DNA from: Acidiferrimicrobium sp. IK
Lineage (GTDB): Bacteria > Actinomycetota > Acidimicrobiia > Acidimicrobiales > Palsa-688
Reading direction: 5' to 3'
DNA: 64,000 bases
Assembly (NCBI RefSeq): GCF_025499425.1
Contig: NZ_JAIMCB010000010.1
Location: 62,001-126,000 of the forward strand
This document shows positions 35,783 through 45,700 of the stretch, one piece after another. The stretch's first letter is position 1. The number at the start of each line of letters is the position of its first letter. The translations under genes were made by a program, and so were the position numbers. The notes beneath the pieces are model-generated. The model worked only from the letters and a program-made list of their open reading frames with translations, searched no databases and was not told where the DNA came from.

Positions 35783-36232
35783 ATGACAGAACCTCTCCTA
35801 CCCGCCGGCCGCTCCTCGGAGCCTTCCGCCGCCGACCCGTCGTTCATCGGGCGCGGCTTCCGTTTTCCCATGGGGGTCGACAACCGGGGAAGCCTGGCGC
35901 TGACGTCGGGTCCCGAGGACCTCGACTGCTCGGTGCGCGTGGTCTTGTCGACCGCGCCCGGCGAGCGGGTCATGCGCCCCGAGTTCGGCTGCCGAATCTG
36001 GGAGTTGCTGTTCGAGCCGGTCAACGCCAACACCCTCGGCCTAATGGGTCAAGCAGTGCGCGACGCGCTGGCCCAGTGGGAGCCTCGAGCCAGGGTCGAG
36101 TCGGTCGATATCGTGCCTGACTCCAACGACTCGTCGCTGGTGCGGATCCACGTGACCTACCTGGTGCGCACCACCAACGACCGGCGCAACCTGGTCTACC
36201 CCTTCTACGTCATCCCCCGAGAGGAGGGCTAG
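35783..36232 (+). CDS. gp25-like baseplate wedge protein (Afp9)
   Basis: A 149-aa protein with the gp25 lysozyme-like fold. Typical segments are GRGFRFPMGVDNRGSLALTSGPEDLD, VVLSTAPGERVMRPEFGCRIWELLFE and ALAQWEPRARVESV. It belongs to the baseplate wedge of contractile tails. ATG at 35783, stop TAG directly abuts the GTG start of the next gene. Confidence 0.9.
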   Translation: MTEPLLPAGRSSEPSAADPSFIGRGFRFPMGVDNRGSLALTSGPEDLDCSVRVVLSTAPGERVMRPEFGCRIWELLFEPVNANTLGLMGQAVRDALAQWEPRARVESVDIVPDSNDSSLVRIHVTYLVRTTNDRRNLVYPFYVIPREEG

Positions 36233-38185
36233 GTGACCCTGCCCGCCCCCAACCTCGACGATCGCCACTTCCAAGACATCGTCGACGAAGCCAAGCGCCT
36301 CATTCCCCGCTACTGCCCCGAGTGGACCAACCACAACCTGTCCGACCCGGGTGTGGCGCTCATCGAGCTGTTCGCGTGGATGAGCGAGATGATCCTGTTC
36401 CGGCTGAACCAGGTCCCGGACCGGTTGTACACCAAGTTCTTGGATCTGGTCGGCATCGAGCCGTTCCCGCCGTCGGTGGCGCGCGTCGACCTGACGTTTT
36501 GGTTGTCGGCCGTGCTCGACACCAACGTCGTCGTGCCCGCCGGCACCGAAGTGACCACCGCGATCGGGGCCGCGACCGGCGAGGACGTGGTGTTCTCCAC
36601 GACCGAGGACCTGCCGATCGGACCGCCGGACCTGTTCGCGGCCAAGACCGGGACCGCCAGCAACGACCAGCTGCTCGTCGACGCCTGGGACGACCTTCGC
36701 TTCCCCGGCAGCGAGGTGGTGTGCTTCACCACCGCCCCGCTCACCCCCGGCGACGCGGTGTACCTCGGTTTCAGGCACACCCTCGGCGGCAACCTGCTGC
36801 GCCTGTCGGTGTCGGCCAGCATCGAAGGCATCGGCGTGGACCCGAACAACCCGCCCATCGTCTGGGAGGCGTGGTCGGGGGAGGCGTGGCTGCACGCCCC
36901 GGTACAGCTCGACACCACCGGCGGGCTCAACCGCGACGGCCAGATCCTCCTGCAGGTCCCCCGCACCATGGGCGCCCTGTCGCTCGGCGGGACCAGCGCC
37001 TACTGGCTGCGCTGCCGGCTGATCCCGGCGCGCGACGGGCAGGCCCCTTACCAGACATCGCCCCGCCTGGCGTCGGTGACCGCCGACGTCCTCGGCGGCA
37101 CCGCGTCGGCGGAACACGCCTCGGCGATGCCCGGCGAATCCCTCGGCCGGTCGGTCGGCGCGCCGGGCCAGACCTTCGTCGTCGGCCGGCCGCCGGTACT
37201 TCCGAGGGCGGAAGGCGAGGTCATTCGGGTGGTGACCACCGACCGGGCCGAGGACTGGCTCGAAGTCAGCGACTTCACCGCTTCCAAGCCCGGCGACGCG
37301 CACTACATCCTCGACGACGCCACCGGGACCGTCACGTTCGGGCCGGCGGTCCGCTACCCCGACGGCACGGTCCGCCAGCACGGGGCCATCCCACCCGACG
37401 GCGCCGAGATCCTCATCACCGGCTACCGCCACGGCGGCGGAGCGGCGGGCAACGTCGGCGCGGGGACGCTGAACGTCCTGCGCAGCTCGCTGGCCTACAT
37501 CGACCGGGTGACCAACCTGGAACCGGCGATCGGAGGGGTGGACGCCGAGACCCCGGCCAACGCCAAGCTGCGGGGCCCGCTGACCTTGCGGACCGGGCAG
37601 CGGGCGGTGACCGCCCGCGACTTCGAGCGCCTGACCCTCGAGGCGTCGACGGAGGTGGCCAGGGTCCGTTGCCTCAGCCCGTCGGAGCCGGCAGCACCAG
37701 TCCGTCTCCTCGTCGTCCCGCAGCTCCGGCGCCGTCCCATGGATCAGCAGCTCGACGACTTCGCGCTCTCCGACCCGCTCGTGGCGCGCATCACGTCGCA
37801 CCTCGAGCCACGCCGGATGCTCGGCACAACAGTCGAGATCGGCACCCCGTACTACCAAGGGGTCACCGTCGCGGCGCTGCTCACCTCGCTGGCCGGGCGC
37901 CCCGCGGAGCTGGTCCGCCAGCGGGCCCTCGAGGCGCTGTACCGCTACATCAACCCGTTGAGCGGAGGGACCAACGCCGAAGGGTGGCCCTTCGACACCG
38001 ACCTCAACGCGTCGCCGCTGGCGGAGCTGCTCGAAGCGGTGGAGGGCGTCGAGCGGGTCGAGGAGGTGCTCCTCTTCGAGTACGACCTGCGCACCGGGCA
38101 ACGCCACGGGGTCGGCCGGGAGATGATCCACCTGGACCGCCAGTCGCTGTTCCTCTCCGCCCGCCACCAAGTCGTCGTGCGCTGA
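36233..38185 (+). CDS. Baseplate J-like protein (Afp11)
   Basis: A 650-aa baseplate assembly protein of the gpJ/T4 gp6 type. The N-terminal LDDRHFQDIVDEAKRLIPRYCPEWTNHNLSDPGVALIELFAWMSEMILFRLNQVPDR is the classical start; the middle FGPAVRYPDG and YRHGGGAAGNVGAGTL segments are shared by CIS relatives. GTG 36233 immediately follows the gp25 stop, so expression is coupled. Confidence 0.93.
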   Translation: MTLPAPNLDDRHFQDIVDEAKRLIPRYCPEWTNHNLSDPGVALIELFAWMSEMILFRLNQVPDRLYTKFLDLVGIEPFPPSVARVDLTFWLSAVLDTNVVVPAGTEVTTAIGAATGEDVVFSTTEDLPIGPPDLFAAKTGTASNDQLLVDAWDDLRFPGSEVVCFTTAPLTPGDAVYLGFRHTLGGNLLRLSVSASIEGIGVDPNNPPIVWEAWSGEAWLHAPVQLDTTGGLNRDGQILLQVPRTMGALSLGGTSAYWLRCRLIPARDGQAPYQTSPRLASVTADVLGGTASAEHASAMPGESLGRSVGAPGQTFVVGRPPVLPRAEGEVIRVVTTDRAEDWLEVSDFTASKPGDAHYILDDATGTVTFGPAVRYPDGTVRQHGAIPPDGAEILITGYRHGGGAAGNVGAGTLNVLRSSLAYIDRVTNLEPAIGGVDAETPANAKLRGPLTLRTGQRAVTARDFERLTLEASTEVARVRCLSPSEPAAPVRLLVVPQLRRRPMDQQLDDFALSDPLVARITSHLEPRRMLGTTVEIGTPYYQGVTVAALLTSLAGRPAELVRQRALEALYRYINPLSGGTNAEGWPFDTDLNASPLAELLEAVEGVERVEEVLLFEYDLRTGQRHGVGREMIHLDRQSLFLSARHQVVVR

Positions 38186-38973
38186 TGGCGGCCCCCGCCC
38201 GCCAGGGAGCGCAGGCCCGCCAGGCCGACTGGCTGGTCGCGCAGCTGCCGATGGGCATGCTCGACGACGACTTCTTCACCCGGTTCGTGTCCCTGTTCCA
38301 GGAGGTGGCGTCCACCCTGGTCGCCGGGGCCGACAACATCCCCAACGTGGTGGACGTCACCGTCGCCCCCGCACCGGTCGTGCGGTGGCTGGGCTCGTGG
38401 ATCGGGCTGCACGCCATCGACGACTCGCTCCCCGAAGACCTGCAGCGCCGGCTGGTGCGCGAGAGCAGCCGGGCGCTGGCGTGGAGAGGAACCCGGGGCG
38501 GCTTGGAGCGCTACCTCGGTGTCATCACCGGAGGACCGGTCGACATCGTTGAGAGCGGCGGCATCTACCGGGAAGGCGACGGCGGCCACCGGCCGCCGTC
38601 GGTAAGGGTGAACGTGACCTCGACGGGATGGCTGGCTGACGCCGAATTCGTCACCCTGGTGGCCGACGAGGTCCCCGCCAGCGCCATGCTCGAAGTGTGG
38701 GTGGGCGACCGGCGGCTGTGGCCTTCGGGCGGCCCCGACGCCCCCGACGGCACCGGAGTGACGGCCGACGAAGGATCTCGCGGCGTGCCGTCGGCGCTGG
38801 GGCCGCCGGGAGTGCCCGGGGCCGGCGACGCGACAGCCGCCGCGCCACTCGGCGAGAGCCGGTCGGGCGGCAGCCCCGCCCACGAAAGCGGTCCTGCGCC
38901 CGACGGCGACGGGTCGGCGCAGGCACCCGACGGTGACGGGTCCGCGCAGGAACCCGGTGGTGACGGCACGTGA
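38185..38973 (+). CDS. Tail protein I / Afp12-like wedge protein
   Basis: A 262-aa protein. The first 180 residues carry the gpI-like pattern (WLVAQLPMGMLDDDFFTRFVSLFQEVASTLVAGADNIPNVVD, VRWLGSWIGL, LRRLVRESSRALAWRGTRGGLERYLGVITG), and the last 80 are acidic Pro/Gly-rich low complexity with a PDGDGSAQ-type repeat. gpI/gp7-type proteins join the baseplate wedge. The ATG shares its A with the gpJ stop. No tail fibre gene follows. Confidence 0.85.
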   Translation: MAAPARQGAQARQADWLVAQLPMGMLDDDFFTRFVSLFQEVASTLVAGADNIPNVVDVTVAPAPVVRWLGSWIGLHAIDDSLPEDLQRRLVRESSRALAWRGTRGGLERYLGVITGGPVDIVESGGIYREGDGGHRPPSVRVNVTSTGWLADAEFVTLVADEVPASAMLEVWVGDRRLWPSGGPDAPDGTGVTADEGSRGVPSALGPPGVPGAGDATAAAPLGESRSGGSPAHESGPAPDGDGSAQAPDGDGSAQEPGGDGT

Positions 38974-39016
38974 CCGGCTCGCGTGCGATCATCGGCACTC
39001 GACGACGAGGAGCGGC

Positions 39017-39457
39017 ATGAGCACCGACATCACCTGCCCAACCTGCGGCACCGTCAGCCACTTCGAGGAGATGGGACGCGACGCGGCGTCGTTCTGCCGG
39101 ACGTGTGACTACCCGCTGTTTTGGGCTCGCTCCGCGCAGCTAGCGGCGACCGGCGCCGGCGGCGACGCCGGCCTGCGCCGCCTGCCCGGCACAGCAGGCA
39201 GGATGGCCGTCGCCACCCTCGAGTGCCCGGCGTGCACCGAACCCAACCTGGTCACCGCCGCGATCTGCATCCGCTGCGGGGCCGACCTGCACCCCGCCCC
39301 GGTGATCCAGGCCCCGCCTCCGCCCGAGCCGACGGTCACCTACATGCCGCCGCCACCGCCCCCGCCGCCGGCCAAGCGGGTCATCTGGCCGTGGGTGCTG
39401 CTCGTGTTGGGCCTGGTGATCGGCTTGGTCCTGCTCGTCGTCTTGGTCGCCACCTGA
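39017..39457 (+). CDS. Zinc-ribbon single-pass membrane protein
   Basis: A 146-aa protein with two cysteine pairs at the N-terminus (CPTCGTVSHFEEMGRDAASFCRTC) and two more around residues 75-95 (CPACTEPNLVTAAICIRCGADL), a Pro-rich linker and a C-terminal hydrophobic helix (VLLVLGLVIGLVLLVVLVA), which makes it tail-anchored. It is the last gene of the plus-strand CIS operon with GACGAGGAG before ATG 39017, and is probably a docking or regulatory protein of the membrane; no homologue name is certain. Confidence 0.75.
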   Translation: MSTDITCPTCGTVSHFEEMGRDAASFCRTCDYPLFWARSAQLAATGAGGDAGLRRLPGTAGRMAVATLECPACTEPNLVTAAICIRCGADLHPAPVIQAPPPPEPTVTYMPPPPPPPPAKRVIWPWVLLVLGLVIGLVLLVVLVAT

Positions 39458-39564
39458 CCTGACGTCGGGCGCGGTTCCGGCCGCGGCGGCCCGGGCGGAG
39501 CGGGGCGGCGACGGCCGGGGCACAGCGCGGGGCCCGGTCGGCGCACCCCGGAGGCAGGACGGAT

Positions 39565-39616
39565 AGAGCAAGTGTCTCTAACCCGCACTATTGCGCGGGT
39601 TAGAGACACTTGCTCT
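39565..39616. repeat. 52-nt palindromic element, copy 2
   Basis: AGAGCAAGTGTCTCTAACCCGC pairs with 39595-39616 around an ACTATTGC loop. It has the same length, arm order and GTCTC-AACCCGC core as 9817-9868, with paired changes at several positions. It lies 108 nt after the zinc-ribbon gene and before the convergent 2156-aa gene in a 294-nt gap; the remainder of that gap shows only GC-rich hairpins (for example CGCCCGGCGGGCG) and no gene. Confidence 0.8.
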
Positions 39617-39751
39617 CGCTGGGACGCGCAAAGCGCGCCACCGAAACGGACACCCGCCACGCGGGACGCCCGGCGGGCGCCCGCGTGGCCCTCTGGGGGC
39701 GCCCGGGTAACGCCCGCGTGAGACCCAAGGCGCTGGAGCCGGCGGTGACCG

Positions 39752-42700
39752 CTACTGGGCGGTGACCGCTGGGACGGTGAGCACCGTCCCGGGGGTGACG
39801 CTTCCGCTAAAGGTTCCGTTGACCGTCTTGCCCTTGAGGGTGCCGGTCACGGTCCCGTTGAACGCCACGGCCGCCCCGGCGGCCGATGGGACGAGGATGA
39901 TGGCGTCGCCGGTCGTTTTGGCGGTGTTGTCGCTCCAGGCGCCTGCGGTGGTGGTGATCGTAGCGGTGAGCCCGCTGGCGGGAGAGCCGGTGCTGTCCTG
40001 GACCGGCACGACGACCGCCGTGGCGTCCTCCACCAGCGGGGTCCCGTCGGCGACGGTCACCGTGGCCGACTGGGTGGTCAGCCCGTTGACTCCGAAGGCC
40101 ATGGTGTAGGCGCCGGCCGGCTCGTAGTACGGACCGAAGGTGCCGACGCCACCAGCGGCGGTCACCGGGAGCGCAGTCCCGGCGATCGTCACGGTCGCAG
40201 CAGTGCCCGAGGTGAGAGCCGGGCTGGGCGCGATGGTGCCCGACACCGGCGCGAACGCCGAAGTGAGGTTGAGGGGGCTCGGGCCGGAGTCGGCGATCGG
40301 CACCAGGATCTTGCCGGTGACGGTCACCCCGTCGAGGGTGACGGTCACGTTGTATGCGTCGGTGTTGTCGGGCACCACCCCAGTGATGGCCGTGCCGGCG
40401 GTGCCCGTGTAGGTGTGCTGCGCGTTGACGAGCGTCACAACGGCGTTAATCAGCGTCATCGAACTGTTGGCGATGCTGCTGGCGGTGACCGTCACGCTGT
40501 GCGTGATCGGCGTGAACGCGCTAGATGCCGTCGCGGTCGGCGAGGACGAAGTCGGGTCGGCCGTGACATCCGGGGCGGTATAGCCCGAACCTGTCAGGAC
40601 CGCGTGAACGGTGTAGCTGGTGCCGAGGGCCGCCAGCACGCTGTAGGAGCCGGTCGAACATCCGGTGTTGGAGCAGGCAACGGTCGGGTTCGCCAGGGCC
40701 GGGCTGCCCCCGGAGATACTGACCACGGCGCCGCTGGCCAGGGAGGTAGTGGATGCCGGCGTGATGGTCACCGTCCCATTGATCTGCCCGACCTGGACCG
40801 TGAAGGTATTCGGGCGGGTCGTCCCGGCAGGGCAGATGACGATGGGTACGGCGGTCTGCGTCGGCAGCGTGCCGGCCGCGACGGTGCCGCTGACGAGCAG
40901 TTGGTAGGCATCGGGGACGACGGACGTGAACGACGCGGACGTCCCCGACACCTGCACCGACTGGGATCTGCCGAGACCCCGCACCAGGGTGACTCCCGAG
41001 CAGGTCGCCGTCGGGGCCGCGGTGTCCGGGGTGAGGGTCGCGGTCGCGCCGCTCAGGTCCAGGCTGAGCGTGTTGGCGACCGGGACCGACACCGCCACCG
41101 GGTTGACGGTCATCGTCAGGTTCTCGGTCGTGGTGGGGTATGAGGTGGCGAACGCGAGCGGCGCGCTGAACGAGTATCCCGACAGCGCGACGGTCACGAC
41201 GTAGCTACCGCTCGGGATGTAATCGGGCGACTGACCGGCGACGCTCGAGCTGTCGAAGCGGTAGAACCCGTCTCCGTAGACGGAGTCGTGGGCTGTCGTG
41301 GCGGTGGCCAGCTTGGTGGTGCCGTCGGCCTTGTACAAGGTGACGGTGGCGCCGTTCAGGCCGGTCAGGCTGAGCGGACCTTGGGTGTTGACCACCCCGA
41401 GGATGGTGTTCTGCTGGAGGTTGAGAGTGACGGTAAACGGCTTGGGGGCGACACCGGGCGAGAAGGGGACTGGGCCGACCGAAAGCGGCGAGTACCCCGG
41501 GGCCGAGAAGTTGAACGTGTAGGGCACCGGGTCGATCGTCACGGTCATGGTGTCGCAGTTCGAACCGGGGTCGGCGGTGCACGTGCTGGGGCCGTTCTGG
41601 GTGACCGTCGTTCCCGTCGAGCTGAGTGCGCTCAGGATCACGCCTGGCACTGGCTTGCCGTCGCTGCCGGCGATCGTGATCGTCACGGTCTGCTTGACGG
41701 CGGTCACGGTCAGGTCGGCGGCGCCGTTAGCGCCCGGCTGCAGGTACGGGGGCGTTGCCGCCGGCACAAAGACCGCCGTGCTCGCGGTGTAACCGGTCGG
41801 GGGGGTGACGCTCACCTGGTAGACGTCGCTCGTCCCGACACACAGGCCACCGTCGGTGGCCCCCGGGCTGGTGTCCCCGACGATCGTGTAGTTGCCGTTG
41901 CCGTCGGTGACCACGGCGGGCGGGTTGGTCTCCGCGCAGCCCGGGGTGGTGGCCTTGTCGACTGCGGTCACGGTCACCTTGTTCGCCGCTCCCGGCGTCG
42001 ACCCGATCATGGAGGTCACGTGCCCGGTGATCCACCCCTCCTCGACCACACTGTCGGTCAGCGCCGGCTGGCTGGCGACGAGAGCGAGGGGCCCCGATGC
42101 GTACGTCCGGTAGCCCGCCGCCCGGATGAACACCTCCACGTTGTTGAGGCCGCTGGCGGTGACCGACAGATCCGAGAAGGTGACCGACGTCCCGCTGAGC
42201 GTGGTCGACGACACCAGGTTGGAGCTCCCGCCGCCGCACGCCGCGGGCCCGGTCCCGCCAGACACCGTGCAGAGGTAGGCGGTCGCGGCCCCGACCGGCG
42301 GAGCGAGCGCGGCGGACAGGTTGACGGTGAGCGCCACGTGAGCGACGAGGTTCACTGCCGGGGGGACCGGTTGGGTCGGGGACGGCGTGACCGTGGTGGA
42401 GCACGCGGATGGCAGGCAGAGGCCGACGGTGAGTACCGCGCTGGCCGGGTCGTAGCCCGCTGCGCTGTAGGCGAGGTCGTACACGCCGGGCTCGGCCGCG
42501 CCGGTCTGGGCGGAGGACCCGTCGCTGAACTGCAGGGCGCCGGCGACGTCGGCGGCGGTGATCGACACCCCGTTGGACGTGGAGGGGGTGACGCTGACGG
42601 TGACACCCGACGACGGAGTGATCGTCCCGGTGATCGCGCTCGGGACCGGGTCGAGGGTGAGCGCAAGCGGTGTCGCGGCGCCGAGGGTGATCGGCGAGGT

Positions 42701-45700
42701 CGTCCCGACGAAGGTGGACACCCCGCTCGGGTTGGCGATGGTCACGGTGGCCTGCCCGGACACGAACGGGTTGGCCTGGGCGGCGCTAAGCAGCCACGTC
42801 CCGTCGCCGGTGGTGGTGGCGGCCACGGTGGCCGTCTGAGGCGCGCCAGGCACGCCGGGAGAGACGTACGCGTAGCCGGTGGCGCCGCTGATCAGCACGG
42901 TGGGCAGGTTGAGCAGCGGAACGGTCGGACAAGGCGCGAGAGCCCCGGTGGACGCCGTCGTGGACACCGGGCACTGGAGCGTTCCCGACGGGGTCCGGTA
43001 GGGGAAGGAGAGGGTGACGTTGGTGTCGGTGGAGATCTGCTGGTAGAGCAGGGCGGTGTCGACCGCCAGGTTGTTGGGCTCCGCCTTGAACTGCACCGAC
43101 GGCGACGAGTAGGTCGTGGCACCGGAGGTGTATGTGTAAGAGACGGTGTAGGTGTCACCGGCGACCAGCGGGCCGACGGTGAGCTCCTCGCCGGTGCTCG
43201 GTGACGTGCCCGGCGGTGGGCTGCCGTCAGCCGGTTTGGTGTTGGTCAGAGTGACGGTGACACCGGCCTGGTAGGCGGGAGGTGCCACCCCGGCGGCCAG
43301 GAGGGTCACGACGTGGTAGGCCGGTGCCTCGTCGAGGGTCAAAGCCTGCGACCCCACGAAGAGCTGGTTGGTGTCGAGCGCCAAGGTGACGGGTATCTCC
43401 GTCTTCTGGTAGCTGACGTTGCCCACGGTCGGCGCGCTGACGGTCATCGTGTAGTTGCCGTGGGGCAGGTTGTCGACCTCGAAACCGCCTTGTGAGGGCG
43501 CCGGCACCAGGGTCGTCGGGAAGCTGGGTGTGGTCGCCGCCACGCCGGCCGGCTGGCCCGTCGTCGAGTCGACCAGCGTGACTACGGGGTCGGCCACGGG
43601 CTGGTGGGTGGCGCCGTCGAGCACCACGCCGGCCACCTTGTCGAGGATCGGCAGCAGCAGGGTGGGGGCGAACACCGTGGCCCCGAGGGGGACTGTCACC
43701 TGCACGCTCGCCGGTTCGAACCCGATCTTCAGCGCGTCGGCGGCCGACACGCTCACGACGTGCACTCCGGGACCGACGCCGGTGATCTGGTAGTTGCCGT
43801 TGGAGGCGCTGACCTGTCCTGTCGCTACGCCGTCGAGGGTGAGGTTGGCGCCTTGGACGGGCTTCTGGTTGAACAGGTCGGTGACGGTGCCTTGGATCGT
43901 CCCGGTGTTGATGCTGAGGTTGGTCCCGACTGGCATCGAGACGTTGACCGACTTGGCTTGGCCGGCGACCACCGTGACCGCGGTCGACTGGGTCTGGTAG
44001 CCGTAGTCGGTGACGGTGAGGATGTACTGGCCGGGCGGGACCTGGCCGAAGTCGAACCCGCCGACGGGTGACGCGCTCTGGGTCAGGGTCTTGTAGGTGT
44101 TGGTGTCGTTGGTGAGCACCACGCCGGCGTCTGGCAGCCCGGCGCCTTGAGCGTCGGTGACCACACCGGTGACGTCCGCGCTGGCCGGCGTGACCGAGGA
44201 GTTGACGACCGCGTTGCCGGCGAGGTCGACCTGTTGGGTCTGCGACACCCACCCGGGCCCGGAGATGGTGAGCGCGTAGGTGCCGGGGATGTCCAGGTTG
44301 GGGAGTATGTAGGAGCCGACCGGGTTGGTCGTGGTGGTCGTCGCGGTGAGGCTGGTGGTGCCGTCGCTGGCGGTGACCGTGAGGCCGCCGACCCCGGCGC
44401 CGTTGCGGACCGAGGTGACGATCCCCGACAGCGAGCCGGTGCCCGGGGTCATGGTCTGGTTGATGCCCTTCTGGCTGCCGCCGGCGGGCAGAGTGGCGAT
44501 GGCGGTCTGCGTGCCGTACCCGGCGGCGGTGGCGCTCACCAGGTAGGTGTCGGGGGTGCTGAGCCCGGTGACCGCCCAGGTGCCGACCGCCCCGACCGTT
44601 GGCGTCTTGGTGTGGATCGTGATGGTGCCGTCGGTGATGGTGAGGTCGACGCCGCCGAGCGGGCCGCTCGGGCCGAACACGGTCCCCGACAGGGCTCCCT
44701 TGCCGGGGCCGATGGCGGCCGAGAGCTTCACCGGCTGCCCGTCGGCGGTGGTAGTGACGATGTACCGGCTGGTCGTGTAGCCGGCCTTGGCGAAGGTCAC
44801 GAGGTAGTAGCCGGGCGACCGCAGGCCCGAGAAGGCCCACGACCCGTCAGGCGTGGTCTTGGTGGTCATCGACGGGCTCTCCGTCGCGGTGGTCCCGCTG
44901 GCGGTGGTGGCCGATACCAGCGTCCCGTACAGCTTCCCGATCGGCGTCGATCCGCCCGCCTTCGAGCGGGCCGCGGTCTGGGTGGCGGCCACGCCGGCGC
45001 CGCTGTTGGCGAAGTTGGCGCCTTGCGCCGCCTCGTCCACCAGCGACGTCGGCGCGATGGTGACGGTCACCCCGCCAGGGTCGGCGGCGGCGACCTGGCC
45101 CGACACCCGGCTGGTCTGCGACGCGCCGTTCGAGCCGGCCGCAGCCCCCGACGAACCCGACGGGGACGTGGATCCGGGCGCGCTCGGCCCGGAGGCGGGT
45201 GTCGCCGGGCCGGCGGCCTCCGCTCCCACTCCGCCACCAGACGCGCCGGCCAGAGCGGAGCCGGCGAGAGGCGATCCCGCCGGCGCCTTGGAAGGCGCCG
45301 GGGCGCCCGACGCTCCCGACGGGGCGGCCGGGGGCGTCACGCCGGTGGACGCGGCGCCTCCCGCGGCCTTCCCTACGCCAGCCGCACCGGAGGCCACGCC
45401 TGCCCCCGCGGAAGGAGCGGCCGGCACCGACAGAGGAGAGGAGACGATGGCCTTGTTGTTGGCGCTTTTGGCCAGGCGGCCGGAGAGAGCGGAGATGCCG
45501 ACGATGGCCACGGCGACCCACACCGCCACGACGAGCCCGATCGCCACGGCCTTGGTGAACCAGGCCCTGAAGAACGGCCGCTGGAGCAGGGTCCCTTCGA
45601 GGTTGAGCGGCGTGGTCCGCCCCTGAACGCGGATCCCGAACGGGTGGCGGCGGATCGATCCGCCGACGGGGCGGGGGCCTTTCACCCGGCTCGGGATGCG

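Noticed and set aside
36041..38170. Minus-strand ORF of 709 codons
   Set aside because: Antisense to the baseplate J-like gene.
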